Positions 16,197-26,846 of a stretch of DNA of 64,000 bases are shown here, in pieces. The stretch's first letter is position 1. The number at the start of each line of letters is the position of its first letter. Position numbers and translations under genes: made by a program. Source of the stretch: Consotaella salsifontis (GTDB taxonomy: Bacteria; Pseudomonadota; Alphaproteobacteria; Rhizobiales; Rhizobiaceae); contig NZ_FUXL01000014.1 in assembly GCF_900167365.1 (NCBI RefSeq), positions 57,154 through 121,153 of the forward strand, written 5' to 3'. The notes beneath the pieces are model-generated. The model saw only the letters and a program-made list of their open reading frames with translations, did no database searches and had not been told where the DNA came from.

Positions 16197-16270
16197 TGGC
16201 TGGGGGACCTGGATTCGAACCAAGACTAGCGGAGTCAGAGTCCGCTGTTCTACCATTAAACTATCCCCCA
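16197..16270 (-). tRNA. tRNA-Gln (CUG anticodon)
   Basis: On the minus strand the acceptor arms are TGGGGGA (5', ending at 16270) and TCCCCCA, followed by discriminator G and an encoded CCA at 16197-16199. The anticodon stem-loop is GCGGA-CTCTGAC-TCCGC with anticodon CTG, and the T arm contains GGTTCGAATCC. The folded length is 74 nt. Its 3' half is the probable attachment site of the island to its left. Confidence 0.95.
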
Positions 16271-16493
16271 GCGGGGCGAGCGCCCAAGCGCTGCGAGGGC
16301 GCTATATAACGATGTTGGCGCCGTCTGTGAAGCCTCCCGCGAACTTTTTCCTGCATGGCGCCCGCCGCCATCGTCTTCGCGCCATTCCGCTTTCGCCCTG
16401 CCCTTGTGCTTCGTCTGCGGCTTGGTACACTTAACGCAACACACGCCGAGACGGGCATGGCGCGATGCCGTGTCCCACGCCGGAGAGACAAGA

Positions 16494-18026
16494 GTGACTA
16501 TCCGTGAACTGCACGGGAGAGAGTATCCGCCAGAGGAATCTGTTCGAAACAAAAAGCTTTTCGAGGATCATGCTTTCGGACACGGCGCATCGGAGAGCCT
16601 GAGAGCTTCCGATGCGATCTCCCACCAACGTGAAGAGGCCTCTGCCGCAAGGTCAGGTGCCCCAGGCGCTTCGCAAACCGCGCGACGTCATACGCCGCCT
16701 TCCGCGCCGGGCGGCCTGACCAAACGCCAGAAGCGCCGCCGACGCCGCGCCGGGGCTTCGCCTTGCGTGGCGGAGGCTTCGCCGGCCGCCGAAGTTGGGG
16801 AAAGCCCTGAACGCAGCGAGAAGCCCGCGCACAAGCCCCGGAGAAAGCGCCGGAACGGCCGCTGCGCTCCCGCGGCGGACCATGCCCCCAAGGTGGCGCC
16901 TCCCAAGGCCGCGCAGGCGGCATCCTCGCCCAGCGGCGGGTCGGTGGCGCGAAGCACGGCCCTGGAGGCGCCCGGCATCATCTCGGTGCGCTCGCCGGCG
17001 GCTAACGGCGTACGGCCGCGCGCCTATGCCGCACTCGACCTCGGCACCAACAATTGCCGGCTGCTGATCGCCATTCCGACGCGCCCCGGCCAGTTCCGGG
17101 TCATCGATGCCTTCTCGCGCATCGTGCGGCTCGGCGAAGGCCTCAGCCGTACCGGACGGCTTGCCGCGCCCGCCATGGACCGCGCCCTCGCCGCGCTCTC
17201 CGTGTGCAGCCAAAAGATGGCGGCGCGCACCATCGCCGACGCCCGGCTGATCGCGACCGAGGCTTGCCGCGCCGCCGCCAATGGCGAGGAATTCATCGAG
17301 CGGGTGCGCGCCGAAACAGGGCTGGACCTCAAGATCGTCAGCCGCGAGACCGAGGCGCGCCTTGCCGTATCGGGCTGCGGCTCGCTGGTGGACCGGGAGG
17401 CCAAAGGCGCCGTTCTCTTCGATATCGGCGGCGGCTCTTCCGAGATCGCCCTGCTCGACCTGCGCCCCGGCTACACGCGGCGCCTGTCGAACCGCATCGT
17501 GGCGTGGACGTCCCTGCCTGTTGGCGTTGTCACGCTGGCCGAGCGGCATGGCGGGCGCGACGTCTCGCCGGAGACGTTCGAGGCGATGATCCAGGAGGTG
17601 CTGGAGCGCATCGAGCGCTTCGAGGGCCGCTCGCGGCTCGAGGATCTCGTCGGCACTGATTCGTTCCATCTTCTCGGCACGTCGGGAACGGTGACGACGC
17701 TCGCGGGCGTCCATCTGGCCCTCGAGCGTTATGATCGTCGACAGGTGGACGGAACATGGCTGTCCAATGGTGACATCGACCGGCTGATCGCCAAGATAGC
17801 CGGCTGGAGCTTCGAGCAGCGTGTCGCCAATCCGTGCATCGGCAGCGATCGCGCCGATCTGGTCCTTGCCGGCTGCGCGATCCTGGAGGCGATCCGGCGC
17901 GCCTGGCCGGCGAAGACGCTGCGGGTGGCCGACCGGGGCCTGCGGGAGGGCCTGCTCACCGAGATGATGGTCGCCGATGGCGTATGGCGCCGCCGCTCCA
18001 ACGAACGATCGAGGCGATTGGCATGA
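16494..18026 (+). CDS. ppx/gppA: Ppx/GppA family exopolyphosphatase
   Basis: The protein is 510 residues when started at GTG 16494, which has GGAGAG seven bases upstream; the frame stays open to 16404 but without a better start. The C-terminal 330 residues are the ASKHA-fold phosphatase: [13 protein letters not shown] (about 180-192), a central EARLAVSG, phosphate-binding [13 protein letters not shown] and [13 protein letters not shown]. The enzyme hydrolyses polyphosphate or pppGpp. The first 170 residues are a basic, low-complexity extension ([21 protein letters not shown]), probably disordered. Its stop overlaps the rlmE start by ATGA, a pairing common in alphaproteobacteria. Confidence 0.85.
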   Translation: MTIRELHGREYPPEESVRNKKLFEDHAFGHGASESLRASDAISHQREEASAARSGAPGASQTARRHTPPSAPGGLTKRQKRRRRRAGASPCVAEASPAAEVGESPERSEKPAHKPRRKRRNGRCAPAADHAPKVAPPKAAQAASSPSGGSVARSTALEAPGIISVRSPAANGVRPRAYAALDLGTNNCRLLIAIPTRPGQFRVIDAFSRIVRLGEGLSRTGRLAAPAMDRALAALSVCSQKMAARTIADARLIATEACRAAANGEEFIERVRAETGLDLKIVSRETEARLAVSGCGSLVDREAKGAVLFDIGGGSSEIALLDLRPGYTRRLSNRIVAWTSLPVGVVTLAERHGGRDVSPETFEAMIQEVLERIERFEGRSRLEDLVGTDSFHLLGTSGTVTTLAGVHLALERYDRRQVDGTWLSNGDIDRLIAKIAGWSFEQRVANPCIGSDRADLVLAGCAILEAIRRAWPAKTLRVADRGLREGLLTEMMVADGVWRRRSNERSRRLA

Positions 18027-18745
18027 ACGACAGGCACGGCGGCGAGCGCGGCCTCACCGTCAAGGTGAAGAGCAAGCAGAAGGCCTCCTCACGACGCTGG
18101 CTGGAGCGCCAGCTGAACGACCCCTATGTACGCCGGGCAAAGGCCGAGGGCTACCGCTCCCGCGCGGCCTATAAGCTCATCGAGATCGATGACCGCTACA
18201 AGCTCCTGAAGAAGGGCATGCGCGTGGTCGACCTCGGCGCGGCTCCCGGCGGCTGGTGCCAGGTGGTGGTGGATCGAACGGGGGCCGGCGCCGACGCGGT
18301 GCGCCTCGTCGGCATCGACGTCCTGCCCATCGAGCCCCTCGCCGGCGCGACCTTTCTGGAGATGGATTTTCTCGACGACGCGGCGCCCGGCCGCCTGATC
18401 GAGGAACTCGGCGGGGCGCCCGACGTGGTGCTGTCGGACATGGCGGCGCCGACCACCGGGCACCGCCGCACCGACCATCTTCGAACCATGCACCTTTGCG
18501 AGATCGCCGCCGATTTCGCGCTTCGCACGCTGCGGCCGGGAGGCCACTTCCTGGCCAAGACATTCCAGGGGGGCACGGAGAACGAGCTTCTTTCGAGCCT
18601 CAAGCAGGCATTTTCCAGCGTGCACCACGTCAAGCCTCCCGCCTCGCGGGATGGGTCGGTGGAGCTCTATTTGCTGGCCCGAGGCTTCAAGCGACGCGCA
18701 TCCCCGGAAACGGAGGATGGTGCCGAGAACGAGGCGGCCGAATGA
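18023..18745 (+). CDS. rlmE: 23S rRNA (uridine-2'-O)-methyltransferase RlmE
   Basis: A 240-residue protein that starts at the ATG overlapping the ppx/gppA stop. It has the RrmJ/FtsJ fold: RSRAAYKL supplies the first catalytic Lys, [13 protein letters not shown] binds [14 protein letters not shown] carries Asp, FLAKTFQGG the second Lys, and [12 protein letters not shown] the Glu. This K-D-K-E set methylates U2552 of 23S rRNA late in 50S assembly. The length is a little above E. coli RlmE because of N- and C-terminal charged extensions. Confidence 0.93.
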   Translation: MNDRHGGERGLTVKVKSKQKASSRRWLERQLNDPYVRRAKAEGYRSRAAYKLIEIDDRYKLLKKGMRVVDLGAAPGGWCQVVVDRTGAGADAVRLVGIDVLPIEPLAGATFLEMDFLDDAAPGRLIEELGGAPDVVLSDMAAPTTGHRRTDHLRTMHLCEIAADFALRTLRPGGHFLAKTFQGGTENELLSSLKQAFSSVHHVKPPASRDGSVELYLLARGFKRRASPETEDGAENEAAE

Positions 18746-18772
18746 TTCGACCAGGCCAGTTCCTTTGCCGGC

Positions 18773-20158
18773 TTACTCCGCTGGCTGGCGGCCTGCCACC
18801 TCAGCCCCGGCGTCATCGCCGAGCGGCGTGAAGCTCAGCGTGGCGGAGGCGGAGAGAAGGCCGACGAGGATGAAGGCCACCGAATAGGTGGCAATCGCCG
18901 GCGTCTCGCGTCCGCTGAGGTGGATGCCGATCTCGAGGATCAAGCCGGCGAGGGCGACGCCGAGGGCGATCGAGATCTGCTGCGCGGCGGCGAGCATGGC
19001 CGTCGCGTCGCCGGCCCGCTCATTGGGCACGTCCGCGAAGGCCAGCGTGTTCACGCCGGTGAAGAACATCGACCGGAAGAAGCCGCCGACCAAAAGGAGC
19101 GCCAGGACGATGGCGACCGGATAGTCCGGCCGCAAGAGGCCGAGACCCGCCGTCGTCAGGCCGCTGAGGATGGCGGCCCAGATCAGCGTGGCGCGGAAGC
19201 CGTGTCGCTTCAGAACGGGCTTGGCCGCGAACTTCATCGCCAGGGCGCCGCTGACGCCGACACAGGTGATGAGGCCCGACTGAAAGGGCGAATAGCCGAA
19301 GCCGAGCTGCAGCATCAAAGGCATCAGGAAGGGCACGGCGCCCGCGCCGATGCGGAAGATCGTGCCGCCGGAAATGGCGGCGCGCAAGGTCGGGATGCGA
19401 AGCAGCGAGAGCCGGAGAAGCGGTTCGGGCACACGGCGCGCATGGCGCATGTAGAGAAGGCCCGCCGTCGCGCCGATCGCCATCATCGCGGCGCCGACGG
19501 CTGGGGGCAGCGCGGGCAGCGAGACCACGGACGACCCGAACACGAGGCCCGCGCAGGCGAGCCCCGACAGGACGAAACCCCGTCCGTCGAAATGGACGTT
19601 CCTGACCCTGTCGATATGCGGCAGGAAGCGGGTGGCGAGGACGATGCCGAGAAGGCCGATGGGGACGTTGATGAGGAAGATGTAGCGCCAATCCGCGAAG
19701 GTGGTGATGGCGCCGCCGACCGGCGGGCCGACGAGCGGCCCCACCAGGGCGGGAATGGTGAACCAGGCCATGGCCGAGACGAGATCGGAGCGCGGCACGG
19801 CGCGCACCAGCAAGAGGCGGCCCACCGGCGTCATCATGGCGCCGCCCATGCCCTGGGCGAACCGTGCGGCGACGAAGCCCGTCAGGGAGCCGGCGAGGGC
19901 GCAGGCGATCGAGCCCAAGACGAAGATGACGATGGCCGCGCGGAAGACGAGCTTGGGTCCGAACTTGTCCGCCATGCGCCCCGAGATGGGAATGAAGATG
20001 GCGAGGGAGACATAATAGCTGGTCAGCGCGAGCTTGAGCGCGATCGGACTGGTCCCGATATCGGCGGCGATCGCCGGCAGGGAGGTGGCGATGACCGTCG
20101 AATCCATGTTCTCCATGAACAGGGCGACGGCAAGAACAATGGGAACGATGCGGGTCAA
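18773..20158 (-). CDS. MFS drug/proton exporter (DHA2-like)
   Basis: A 461-residue membrane protein. The first codon that fits is TTG at 20158, with GAGG seven bases upstream. It shows about 14 hydrophobic segments, the motif-A loop GRMADKFGPKLV after TM2, and the antiporter motif C (LVGPLVGPPVGGAI) in TM5, marks of DHA1/DHA2 exporters such as EmrB/HsrA. The likely role is proton-driven efflux of hydrophobic drugs; the substrate is unknown. It ends 27 bases from rlmE (convergent) and is divergent from the MBL-fold gene, with about 200 bases between. Confidence 0.8.
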   Translation of the reverse strand: MTRIVPIVLAVALFMENMDSTVIATSLPAIAADIGTSPIALKLALTSYYVSLAIFIPISGRMADKFGPKLVFRAAIVIFVLGSIACALAGSLTGFVAARFAQGMGGAMMTPVGRLLLVRAVPRSDLVSAMAWFTIPALVGPLVGPPVGGAITTFADWRYIFLINVPIGLLGIVLATRFLPHIDRVRNVHFDGRGFVLSGLACAGLVFGSSVVSLPALPPAVGAAMMAIGATAGLLYMRHARRVPEPLLRLSLLRIPTLRAAISGGTIFRIGAGAVPFLMPLMLQLGFGYSPFQSGLITCVGVSGALAMKFAAKPVLKRHGFRATLIWAAILSGLTTAGLGLLRPDYPVAIVLALLLVGGFFRSMFFTGVNTLAFADVPNERAGDATAMLAAAQQISIALGVALAGLILEIGIHLSGRETPAIATYSVAFILVGLLSASATLSFTPLGDDAGAEVAGRQPAE

Positions 20159-20357
20159 GGAAGCCTCGAGCGGGCGGGGAGCGCGCCTTGCGGTGCTGTC
20201 CGATGGATCGGGATTGGAAGCCGGGTGGGCGAACGAACGAAAACGCCTCGACTGTCATTATGGTTCAAGTTGGCGTGTTTCAACCTTTCTGCGGCGCTGC
20301 CTCGAGCCAAATGAGCGCTCAAGGTCTCAGGACGACAAAAGGACGGAGGATAGGGCG

Positions 20358-21371
20358 ATGATAGCAGGACTCGGTTTCAGCCGGCGCTCGATGATGAAGG
20401 CGGGCGCGGCAGTGGCGGCAGGGCTGGGCGCCGCCGTCACCTCGCGGTTCGACATGGCACAGGCCGCGTCGTCTGGCGAAACCGGCGCGGCGAAGGCTCC
20501 CGAGGGCAGTCCGATGCCGGCATGGTCGCGGGTAAAGCTCGGCGACGCCTTGATCACCACCGTCCTCGACGGGACGCGCGCCGGCGACGGGCCCTATCCC
20601 ACCTTCGGCGCCGATCAGTCGCAGGAGGCCGTGGCGGCGCTGATGCGCGAGAACCACCTTCCCGAGAACCGCTTCGTCAACATGTTCAACCCCGTCCTCA
20701 TCGAGATGGGCGGCGAACTGATCCTGGTGGATACCGGCATGGGCGCCGGCGCGCGGGGCAACGGAATGGGCTTCCTCACAGAAAGGATGAAGGAAGCCGG
20801 ATACAAGCCCGACGACGTGTCACTCGTCATCCTCACCCATTTCCACGGAGACCACATCGGCGGCCTCATGGAGGACGGCAAGCCCGCCTTCGCCAATGCG
20901 CGCTATGTCGCCGGGGCGAAGGAATACGAGTGGTGGACGTCGGACGAGGCCCGCTCCGGCGATCGCGCCAAGAACGCCGAGATGGTCGAGAAGAACGTCG
21001 TCCCCTTCAAGGACAAGATGACCATGGTCAAGGAAGGCGACCAGGTCATCGAAGGCATCACCGCGCATGAGGCATTCGGCCACACGCCGGGGCACATGAT
21101 CTTCGCCGTTCAGTCGGGCGGCAAGAAGCTCTGGCTGACCGGCGATACGGCCAATCACTTCGTCGCCTCGCTCCAGCGGCCGGACTGGTCGGTGAGCTTC
21201 GACCAGGACAAGGCGATGGCGAAGGAGACGCGCCGGCGCGTCTTCGACATGATCGCCGAGGAGCGCTCGCCCTTCATCGGCTACCATATGCCCTTCCCCG
21301 CCCTCGGTTATGTCATGAAGATGGGCGAAGGCTACCACTACATGCCCCACACCTATCAGCTTCTGGTGTGA
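20358..21371 (+). CDS. Tat-exported MBL-fold metallohydrolase
   Basis: A 337-residue protein starting at 20358 after GGAGGATAGGG. The N-terminus carries a twin-arginine signal, SRRSMMKAG followed by an alanine-rich h-region to AQAASS, so it is periplasmic. The metal site THFHGDHIGG, then HTPGHMIF and LTGDTANH, is the complete beta-lactamase-fold set for two zinc ions. The relatives I know of are lactonases or methyl-parathion-hydrolase-type enzymes; the substrate here is unknown. It precedes guaB by about 150 bases but is probably a separate unit. Confidence 0.82.
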   Translation: MIAGLGFSRRSMMKAGAAVAAGLGAAVTSRFDMAQAASSGETGAAKAPEGSPMPAWSRVKLGDALITTVLDGTRAGDGPYPTFGADQSQEAVAALMRENHLPENRFVNMFNPVLIEMGGELILVDTGMGAGARGNGMGFLTERMKEAGYKPDDVSLVILTHFHGDHIGGLMEDGKPAFANARYVAGAKEYEWWTSDEARSGDRAKNAEMVEKNVVPFKDKMTMVKEGDQVIEGITAHEAFGHTPGHMIFAVQSGGKKLWLTGDTANHFVASLQRPDWSVSFDQDKAMAKETRRRVFDMIAEERSPFIGYHMPFPALGYVMKMGEGYHYMPHTYQLLV

Positions 21372-21504
21372 CGGGAGAGGCCGGTCCCTTCGCTGCGGTG
21401 CGAAGACCGGCCTTCCCAACCCCCGCTCGCCGTGCTACCAGCCCTTGCCATCCCAGTTCGCCCCGGCCCTTCGGCGCCGCGCGCGGCGAACCCTTTCTGC
21501 TTGA

Positions 21505-23031
<1,527 letters not shown>

Positions 23032-23100
23032 CACACTTCTCTCCCGCCGCAACGACGCCAAGGGTACGGACTGTCGTGGTGGGTGTGAAGCAAGACAAGA

Positions 23101-23126
23101 CTCACGCCGGCCGGAACCGGCGTGAG
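23101..23126. terminator. perfect hairpin between guaB and DUF992 gene
   Basis: Ten-base perfect arms CTCACGCCGG/CCGGCGTGAG around CCGGAA. The two genes converge on it, so it can serve both. There is no T-run on either side, so intrinsic termination is not certain. Confidence 0.6.
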
Positions 23127-23155
23127 GAAAGCTCTCAGGGGTGGACGCCTACCAC

Positions 23156-23689
23156 TCAGCCGGCGGGCGTAAGGGTCACGGACGTGCCGGCGGCGGCCGC
23201 GTTGAGGCCGATCTGACCGGTCAGGCTGACCGTCTGAAGCTGGATCGAGCCAGCCGTGCCGCCGACGAGAATGTTGGCGCCCGCTCCGGCTCCGACCGTC
23301 GCCTGGACGCTGGCGCCCTCATAGAGCCCGCCGAGCGAGCCGCGATGATAGCCGGCGGTCGGCGCGAACACCGCCCAGACGAGTTTGCCGCGCGTGGTGA
23401 AGCCGACATCGATGCCCATCTTGCGGATGGTGCCGGTATAGGCCTCGGCGCGGCCCGTCTTGGAGGACGGCTGGAACATGCAATCCAGCGTCTTGGCGGA
23501 ACCGAGGACGTAGCCGACGCCGCCGCCGACATCGCAGCTGAGATATCCAAGCCTGACGCCGCCATAGGAATCGGTCTGCTCATAGGTGGGGGCGGGTTCG
23601 GCAACGACGAGATCGGCGGCTTGAGCGAGAGAGGCGCCGCCGAACAGGGATGCTTGCGCCAGCATCGTGATGGCAAGGGCTCGCTTCAT
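23156..23689 (-). CDS. DUF992 exported protein
   Basis: A 177-residue protein. The start is ATG 23689 with AAGGAGATATCG upstream, a near-ideal site. A signal peptide (KRALAITMLAQASLFGGASLAQA) predicts export. The mature part matches the DUF992 pattern: VRLGYLSCDVGGGVGYVLGSAK, LDCMF, YTGTIRKMGIDVGF and a C-terminal GQIGLNAAAA. The two cysteines may form a disulfide. DUF992 proteins are common in Hyphomicrobiales, probably periplasmic or outer-membrane linked, and their function is not known. Confidence 0.75.
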   Translation of the reverse strand: MKRALAITMLAQASLFGGASLAQAADLVVAEPAPTYEQTDSYGGVRLGYLSCDVGGGVGYVLGSAKTLDCMFQPSSKTGRAEAYTGTIRKMGIDVGFTTRGKLVWAVFAPTAGYHRGSLGGLYEGASVQATVGAGAGANILVGGTAGSIQLQTVSLTGQIGLNAAAAGTSVTLTPAG

Positions 23690-23836
23690 CGATATCTCCT
23701 TCTGGATGTGATCGCTTGGTTCATGGAACAAGCGCGAGACGCGGCACTAACGAAGTCGCGCGCCAATCGATCCATCCGAAGCGGCGGTCCCGATATTCTT
23801 GTTCGCGGTGTGCGCGCGATGCAACAGCGCGAGCGT

Positions 23837-24667
23837 TCAGGCCGCGCGCGAAGCGATCAGCGACCGAATCCGCTCGGCATCGGCGGGCGTGGCAGGGTTG
23901 TAGACGATCATTCCGAGATCGGGGCGGCCATCCACGGCGAAGGCGGAGAATTCGAGAGCGATGGAGCCCACCTCGGGATGGCAAAGCCGCTTCACGCATT
24001 CTCCACTCGCCGCAATATCGTTGCCGCGCCACAGCGCCTCGAACTCCGGGCTGGCAAGAGACAATTCCTCCACCAACTCGGCGATCTCCTTGTCCGCGCC
24101 GGCTCTGGCGGCATCCGCTCGGAAGGCTCCCACGACGTAGCGCGCGACGCCCATCCAGTCCTCCTGGACCGCCTTGATGCGGGAATTCCCGAAGATCAGG
24201 CGCAGGATGTTGCGCTGCCGTGGGGGAAGCCGGGCATAATCCGTCAGCAACGCCGCCGCCGCGCGATTCCACGCCACGACGTCCCACGTGGCGGTCTTGA
24301 CGATGGCGGGGCTCTCACCCAGCGCGTCGAGCACACGCTGCAGCCGCGGCGTCACACCGTCCACCGGCTTGTAGCGGGCTTCGGGTGGGTGTCCGCGCCC
24401 GAGCATGAAAAGATGCTCGCGCTCGGGCTCGGTCAGCATCAGCCCGCCCGCGATGCGGTCGAGAACGTCGGCGGAGGGGGCGCCGCCGCGCCCCTGTTCG
24501 AGCCAAGTGTACCAGGTCGGACTGATGTTGGCGCGCTGGGCCACCTCCTCCCGGCGAAGCCCGGGCGTACGCCGGCGCCCGCCCGAGAACCCCAGTGCGG
24601 CCGGATCGAGTCGCAGGCGCCGATCACGCAGAAAATTGCCGAGCTTGTTGCCGGTTGCAACGGACAT
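23837..24667 (-). CDS. Xre-family regulator with MmyB-like ligand domain
   Basis: A 276-residue protein. Its N-terminal helix-turn-helix includes RRTPGLRREEVAQRANISPTW (split here as RTPGLRREEVAQ and ANISPTWYTWLEQGRG), the standard start of MmyB-type regulators. The C-terminal 170 residues are the MmyB ligand-binding domain (WDVVAWNRAAAALL, RNILRLIF, VGAFRADAARAG). It is divergent from the epimerase-like gene at 24764 with 96 bases between. Such regulators usually repress the neighbouring oxidoreductase until a small, often fatty-acid-like, ligand binds; for this pair that is inference. Confidence 0.85.
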   Translation of the reverse strand: MSVATGNKLGNFLRDRRLRLDPAALGFSGGRRRTPGLRREEVAQRANISPTWYTWLEQGRGGAPSADVLDRIAGGLMLTEPEREHLFMLGRGHPPEARYKPVDGVTPRLQRVLDALGESPAIVKTATWDVVAWNRAAAALLTDYARLPPRQRNILRLIFGNSRIKAVQEDWMGVARYVVGAFRADAARAGADKEIAELVEELSLASPEFEALWRGNDIAASGECVKRLCHPEVGSIALEFSAFAVDGRPDLGMIVYNPATPADAERIRSLIASRAA

Positions 24668-24763
24668 GGCCAGCCTGTTGATGATTATACCAGGATAAGG
24701 TCACTACTTTAACAGGACAAAGCTTAGGCCGAAAAGGTTCGCCGAACAACGACGGAGACTCTT

Positions 24764-25675
24764 ATGCGTGTATTTCTGACTGGAGCGACCGGGTTCATCG
24801 GCTCGCACATCCTTCCCGAACTGCTCGAGGCAGGGCACCAGGTGCTTGGGCTGACGCGTTCGGATGCCGGCGCGCGGGCGCTCGCGGCGGCAGGCGCCGA
24901 GGCGCATCTCGGGACCCTCGAGGACACCGACAGCCTGCGCGAAGGAGCGGCGCGCGCGGACGCCGTGATCCATACCGCCTTCGATCACGACTTTTCCAAT
25001 TTCGCGGCCAACTGCGAGAAGGACGGGCGCGCCATCGCGGCGCTGGGCTCGGCCCTCAAGGGAACGGACCGGCCGATCCTCATCACCTCGGCCGTCGGGA
25101 TGGGTGCCACCGGCCCTGGCGAGGCGGCGAGAGAGGATGTCTTCGACGCTCATCATCCCAGCCCCCGCATCGCGTCCGAGCGAGCAGGCGCGGCCCTTTC
25201 GGCAGAAGGGGTCAACGTCTCCGTGATCCGGCTCCCTCAGGTTCACGACACCGCCAAGCAGGGCCTCGTCTCTCCCTATATCGAACTCTCGAAGGCCAAG
25301 GGCGTGGCGGCCTATGTCGGCGATGGCCTCAACCGCTGGTCGGCGGCGCACGTCGTCGACGTGGCGCGGCTCTACCGGCTGGCGATGGAGAAGGCGCAGC
25401 CGGGCACACGCTATCATGCGTCCGCAGAAGAGGGCGTTCCGGTCCGTGAGATCGCGGAGGTGGTGAGCGCTGGCCTCGGAGTTCCGACGGTCTCCCTCTC
25501 CCCGCAGGAGGCGGGAGAGCATTTCGGCTGGCTCGCATTGTTCGCCGGATGGGACATGCTGACTTCGAGCGCGTGGACACGCAAAGCGCTCGGCTGGGAG
25601 CCCAGGGGCCCGGGACTCATCGCCGATCTTCGGAATATGGACTATTCGGTCGTCGGCGCCGCGCACGGGGCCTGA
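24764..25675 (+). CDS. NAD(P)-dependent epimerase/SDR-type oxidoreductase
   Basis: A 303-residue extended-SDR protein: the dinucleotide-binding GATGFIGSHIL is at residues 7-17, a DAVIHTAFDHD strand follows, and a C-terminal substrate domain ends with ALGWEPRGPGLIADL. The usual YxxxK is not clear: the expected place reads SPRIASERAGAAL, so Tyr is replaced, as in atypical SDRs that act as reductases or NmrA-like sensors. GGAGACTCTT precedes the ATG. It is likely controlled by the divergent MmyB-type regulator. The substrate is unknown. Confidence 0.75.
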   Translation: MRVFLTGATGFIGSHILPELLEAGHQVLGLTRSDAGARALAAAGAEAHLGTLEDTDSLREGAARADAVIHTAFDHDFSNFAANCEKDGRAIAALGSALKGTDRPILITSAVGMGATGPGEAAREDVFDAHHPSPRIASERAGAALSAEGVNVSVIRLPQVHDTAKQGLVSPYIELSKAKGVAAYVGDGLNRWSAAHVVDVARLYRLAMEKAQPGTRYHASAEEGVPVREIAEVVSAGLGVPTVSLSPQEAGEHFGWLALFAGWDMLTSSAWTRKALGWEPRGPGLIADLRNMDYSVVGAAHGA

Positions 25676-25748
25676 GGGCTCACCGTTCACTCGGCCTCAG
25701 GGGGTCGGTAGGGCGGTCAGGCCTTTTCGACCTTCTGACGAGCGAGGT

Positions 25749-26480
25749 TCATGTGACCGTCTCGGCGAAGACATAGCCGAGGCGGTATTCGGTGAGGATC
25801 ATGGTGGGTTCGGCGGGATCTCGTTCGATCTTGCGCCGCAGCCGCGCCACCAGGACGTCGATCGTCCGATCCTGCGGGTTCCACTGGTGGTCCCCGATCG
25901 CCTCGATGAGCTCGCCGCGACTCATGATGCGACCGGGATGAAGAACGAGGGCGGCCAAAAGACTGAACTCGGCGTGGGTGAGGCGCACCGACTCACCGGC
26001 GGGCGATTTCAGCCAATGCTCCTCCAGATTGAGGCTCCAGCCGGCGAAACGGCGCGCCTTGTTGCGCAAGGGCGGCTCTGCGGGGCGCGCGGTGCGTCGC
26101 AGCACCGAATGAACCCGGGCCAGAAGCTCACGGTTGGAGAACGGCTTGGTGATGTAGTCGTCGGCTCCCAGCTCCAGGCCGACGACGCGATCCGCCTCGG
26201 CCGTCTTGCTGGTGACGAGGATCACCGGGATTCGCGACCGGTCCTGGATCTCGCGCATTAACGCCAATCCGTCGCCATCCGGAAGGCGAATATCCATCAG
26301 GACGAGGTCGAAGGTGACGCGATCGAGAAGGCGTTTGAGGCCGCTCGCGCTATCGGCGGCGGCAACACGAAAGCCTTCTTCCTGAAGATAGGCGACCAGC
26401 GTTTCCTGGATCACCGGCTCGTCGTCCACCACGGCGATTCGGATCTGGTTGGGAATGATCGCGACGCTCGTCCAGTTCAT
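25749..26480 (-). CDS. torR: OmpR-family response regulator, TorR-like
   Basis: A 243-residue protein when started at ATG 26480 (AGAGAG upstream); an earlier ATG at 26525 has no ribosome binding site. The receiver domain has VVDDEP and phospho-acceptor Asp in LVLMDIRLPDGDG, with Lys in ITKPF. The winged-helix DNA-binding domain follows, with RLTHAEFSLLAAL, DRTIDVLVARLRRKIE and a final ILTEYRLGYVF. The assignment to TorR rests on position beside torA and torS in one cluster. It would bind tor boxes upstream of torC when TMAO or a similar acceptor is sensed. Confidence 0.8.
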   Translation of the reverse strand: MNWTSVAIIPNQIRIAVVDDEPVIQETLVAYLQEEGFRVAAADSASGLKRLLDRVTFDLVLMDIRLPDGDGLALMREIQDRSRIPVILVTSKTAEADRVVGLELGADDYITKPFSNRELLARVHSVLRRTARPAEPPLRNKARRFAGWSLNLEEHWLKSPAGESVRLTHAEFSLLAALVLHPGRIMSRGELIEAIGDHQWNPQDRTIDVLVARLRRKIERDPAEPTMILTEYRLGYVFAETVT

Positions 26481-26846
26481 CAACTCTCTGCTTCTTCTTG
26501 GATCAGCGAGGTGCGCGCATTTCATGCGGCAGACCGTTGCCGCACCGTGCTCCCGCGACCGGTCTTATTCCATGACCTTCCTCAGTATATTGAGCAACCC
26601 AAGCGGGAACTTCATACTCTTAATGGTAGAACTTCCTTCAGGCCGCCTGATACTCCGACAGTGCATATAACATGAGCCTGCCGAAGTCTTTGCCCGGCTA
26701 TCGATTTTGCCGCCGGATGGGCGCGCGTCCCGGCGGCCGCGCCCCTGAACCAGCAGGGGGCGGCGCCGATGCGGCACCGCCCCCCTTGACGTTACCAAGC
26801 CGGCCGGCGCCGCTTCGGGCACCGGCCGGCAGAAGAGTCGGGTCGA
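26481..26846. other. torA-torR intergenic region with two GC-rich hairpins
   Basis: Downstream of torA on the minus strand there are two tandem hairpins: GCCGGCCGG/CCGGCCGGC at about 26799-26830 and GGGGGCGG/CCGCCCCC arms at about 26756-26784. They probably end the torCDA transcript and may also act against the opposite strand. The AT-rich stretch from about 26570 to 26700 is a likely place for the torR promoter. No gene is seen. Confidence 0.55.

Noticed and set aside
18920..20314. A long charged plus-strand protein
   Set aside because: Antisense to the MFS exporter, repetitive D, G, R and E composition and no good start; a shadow frame.
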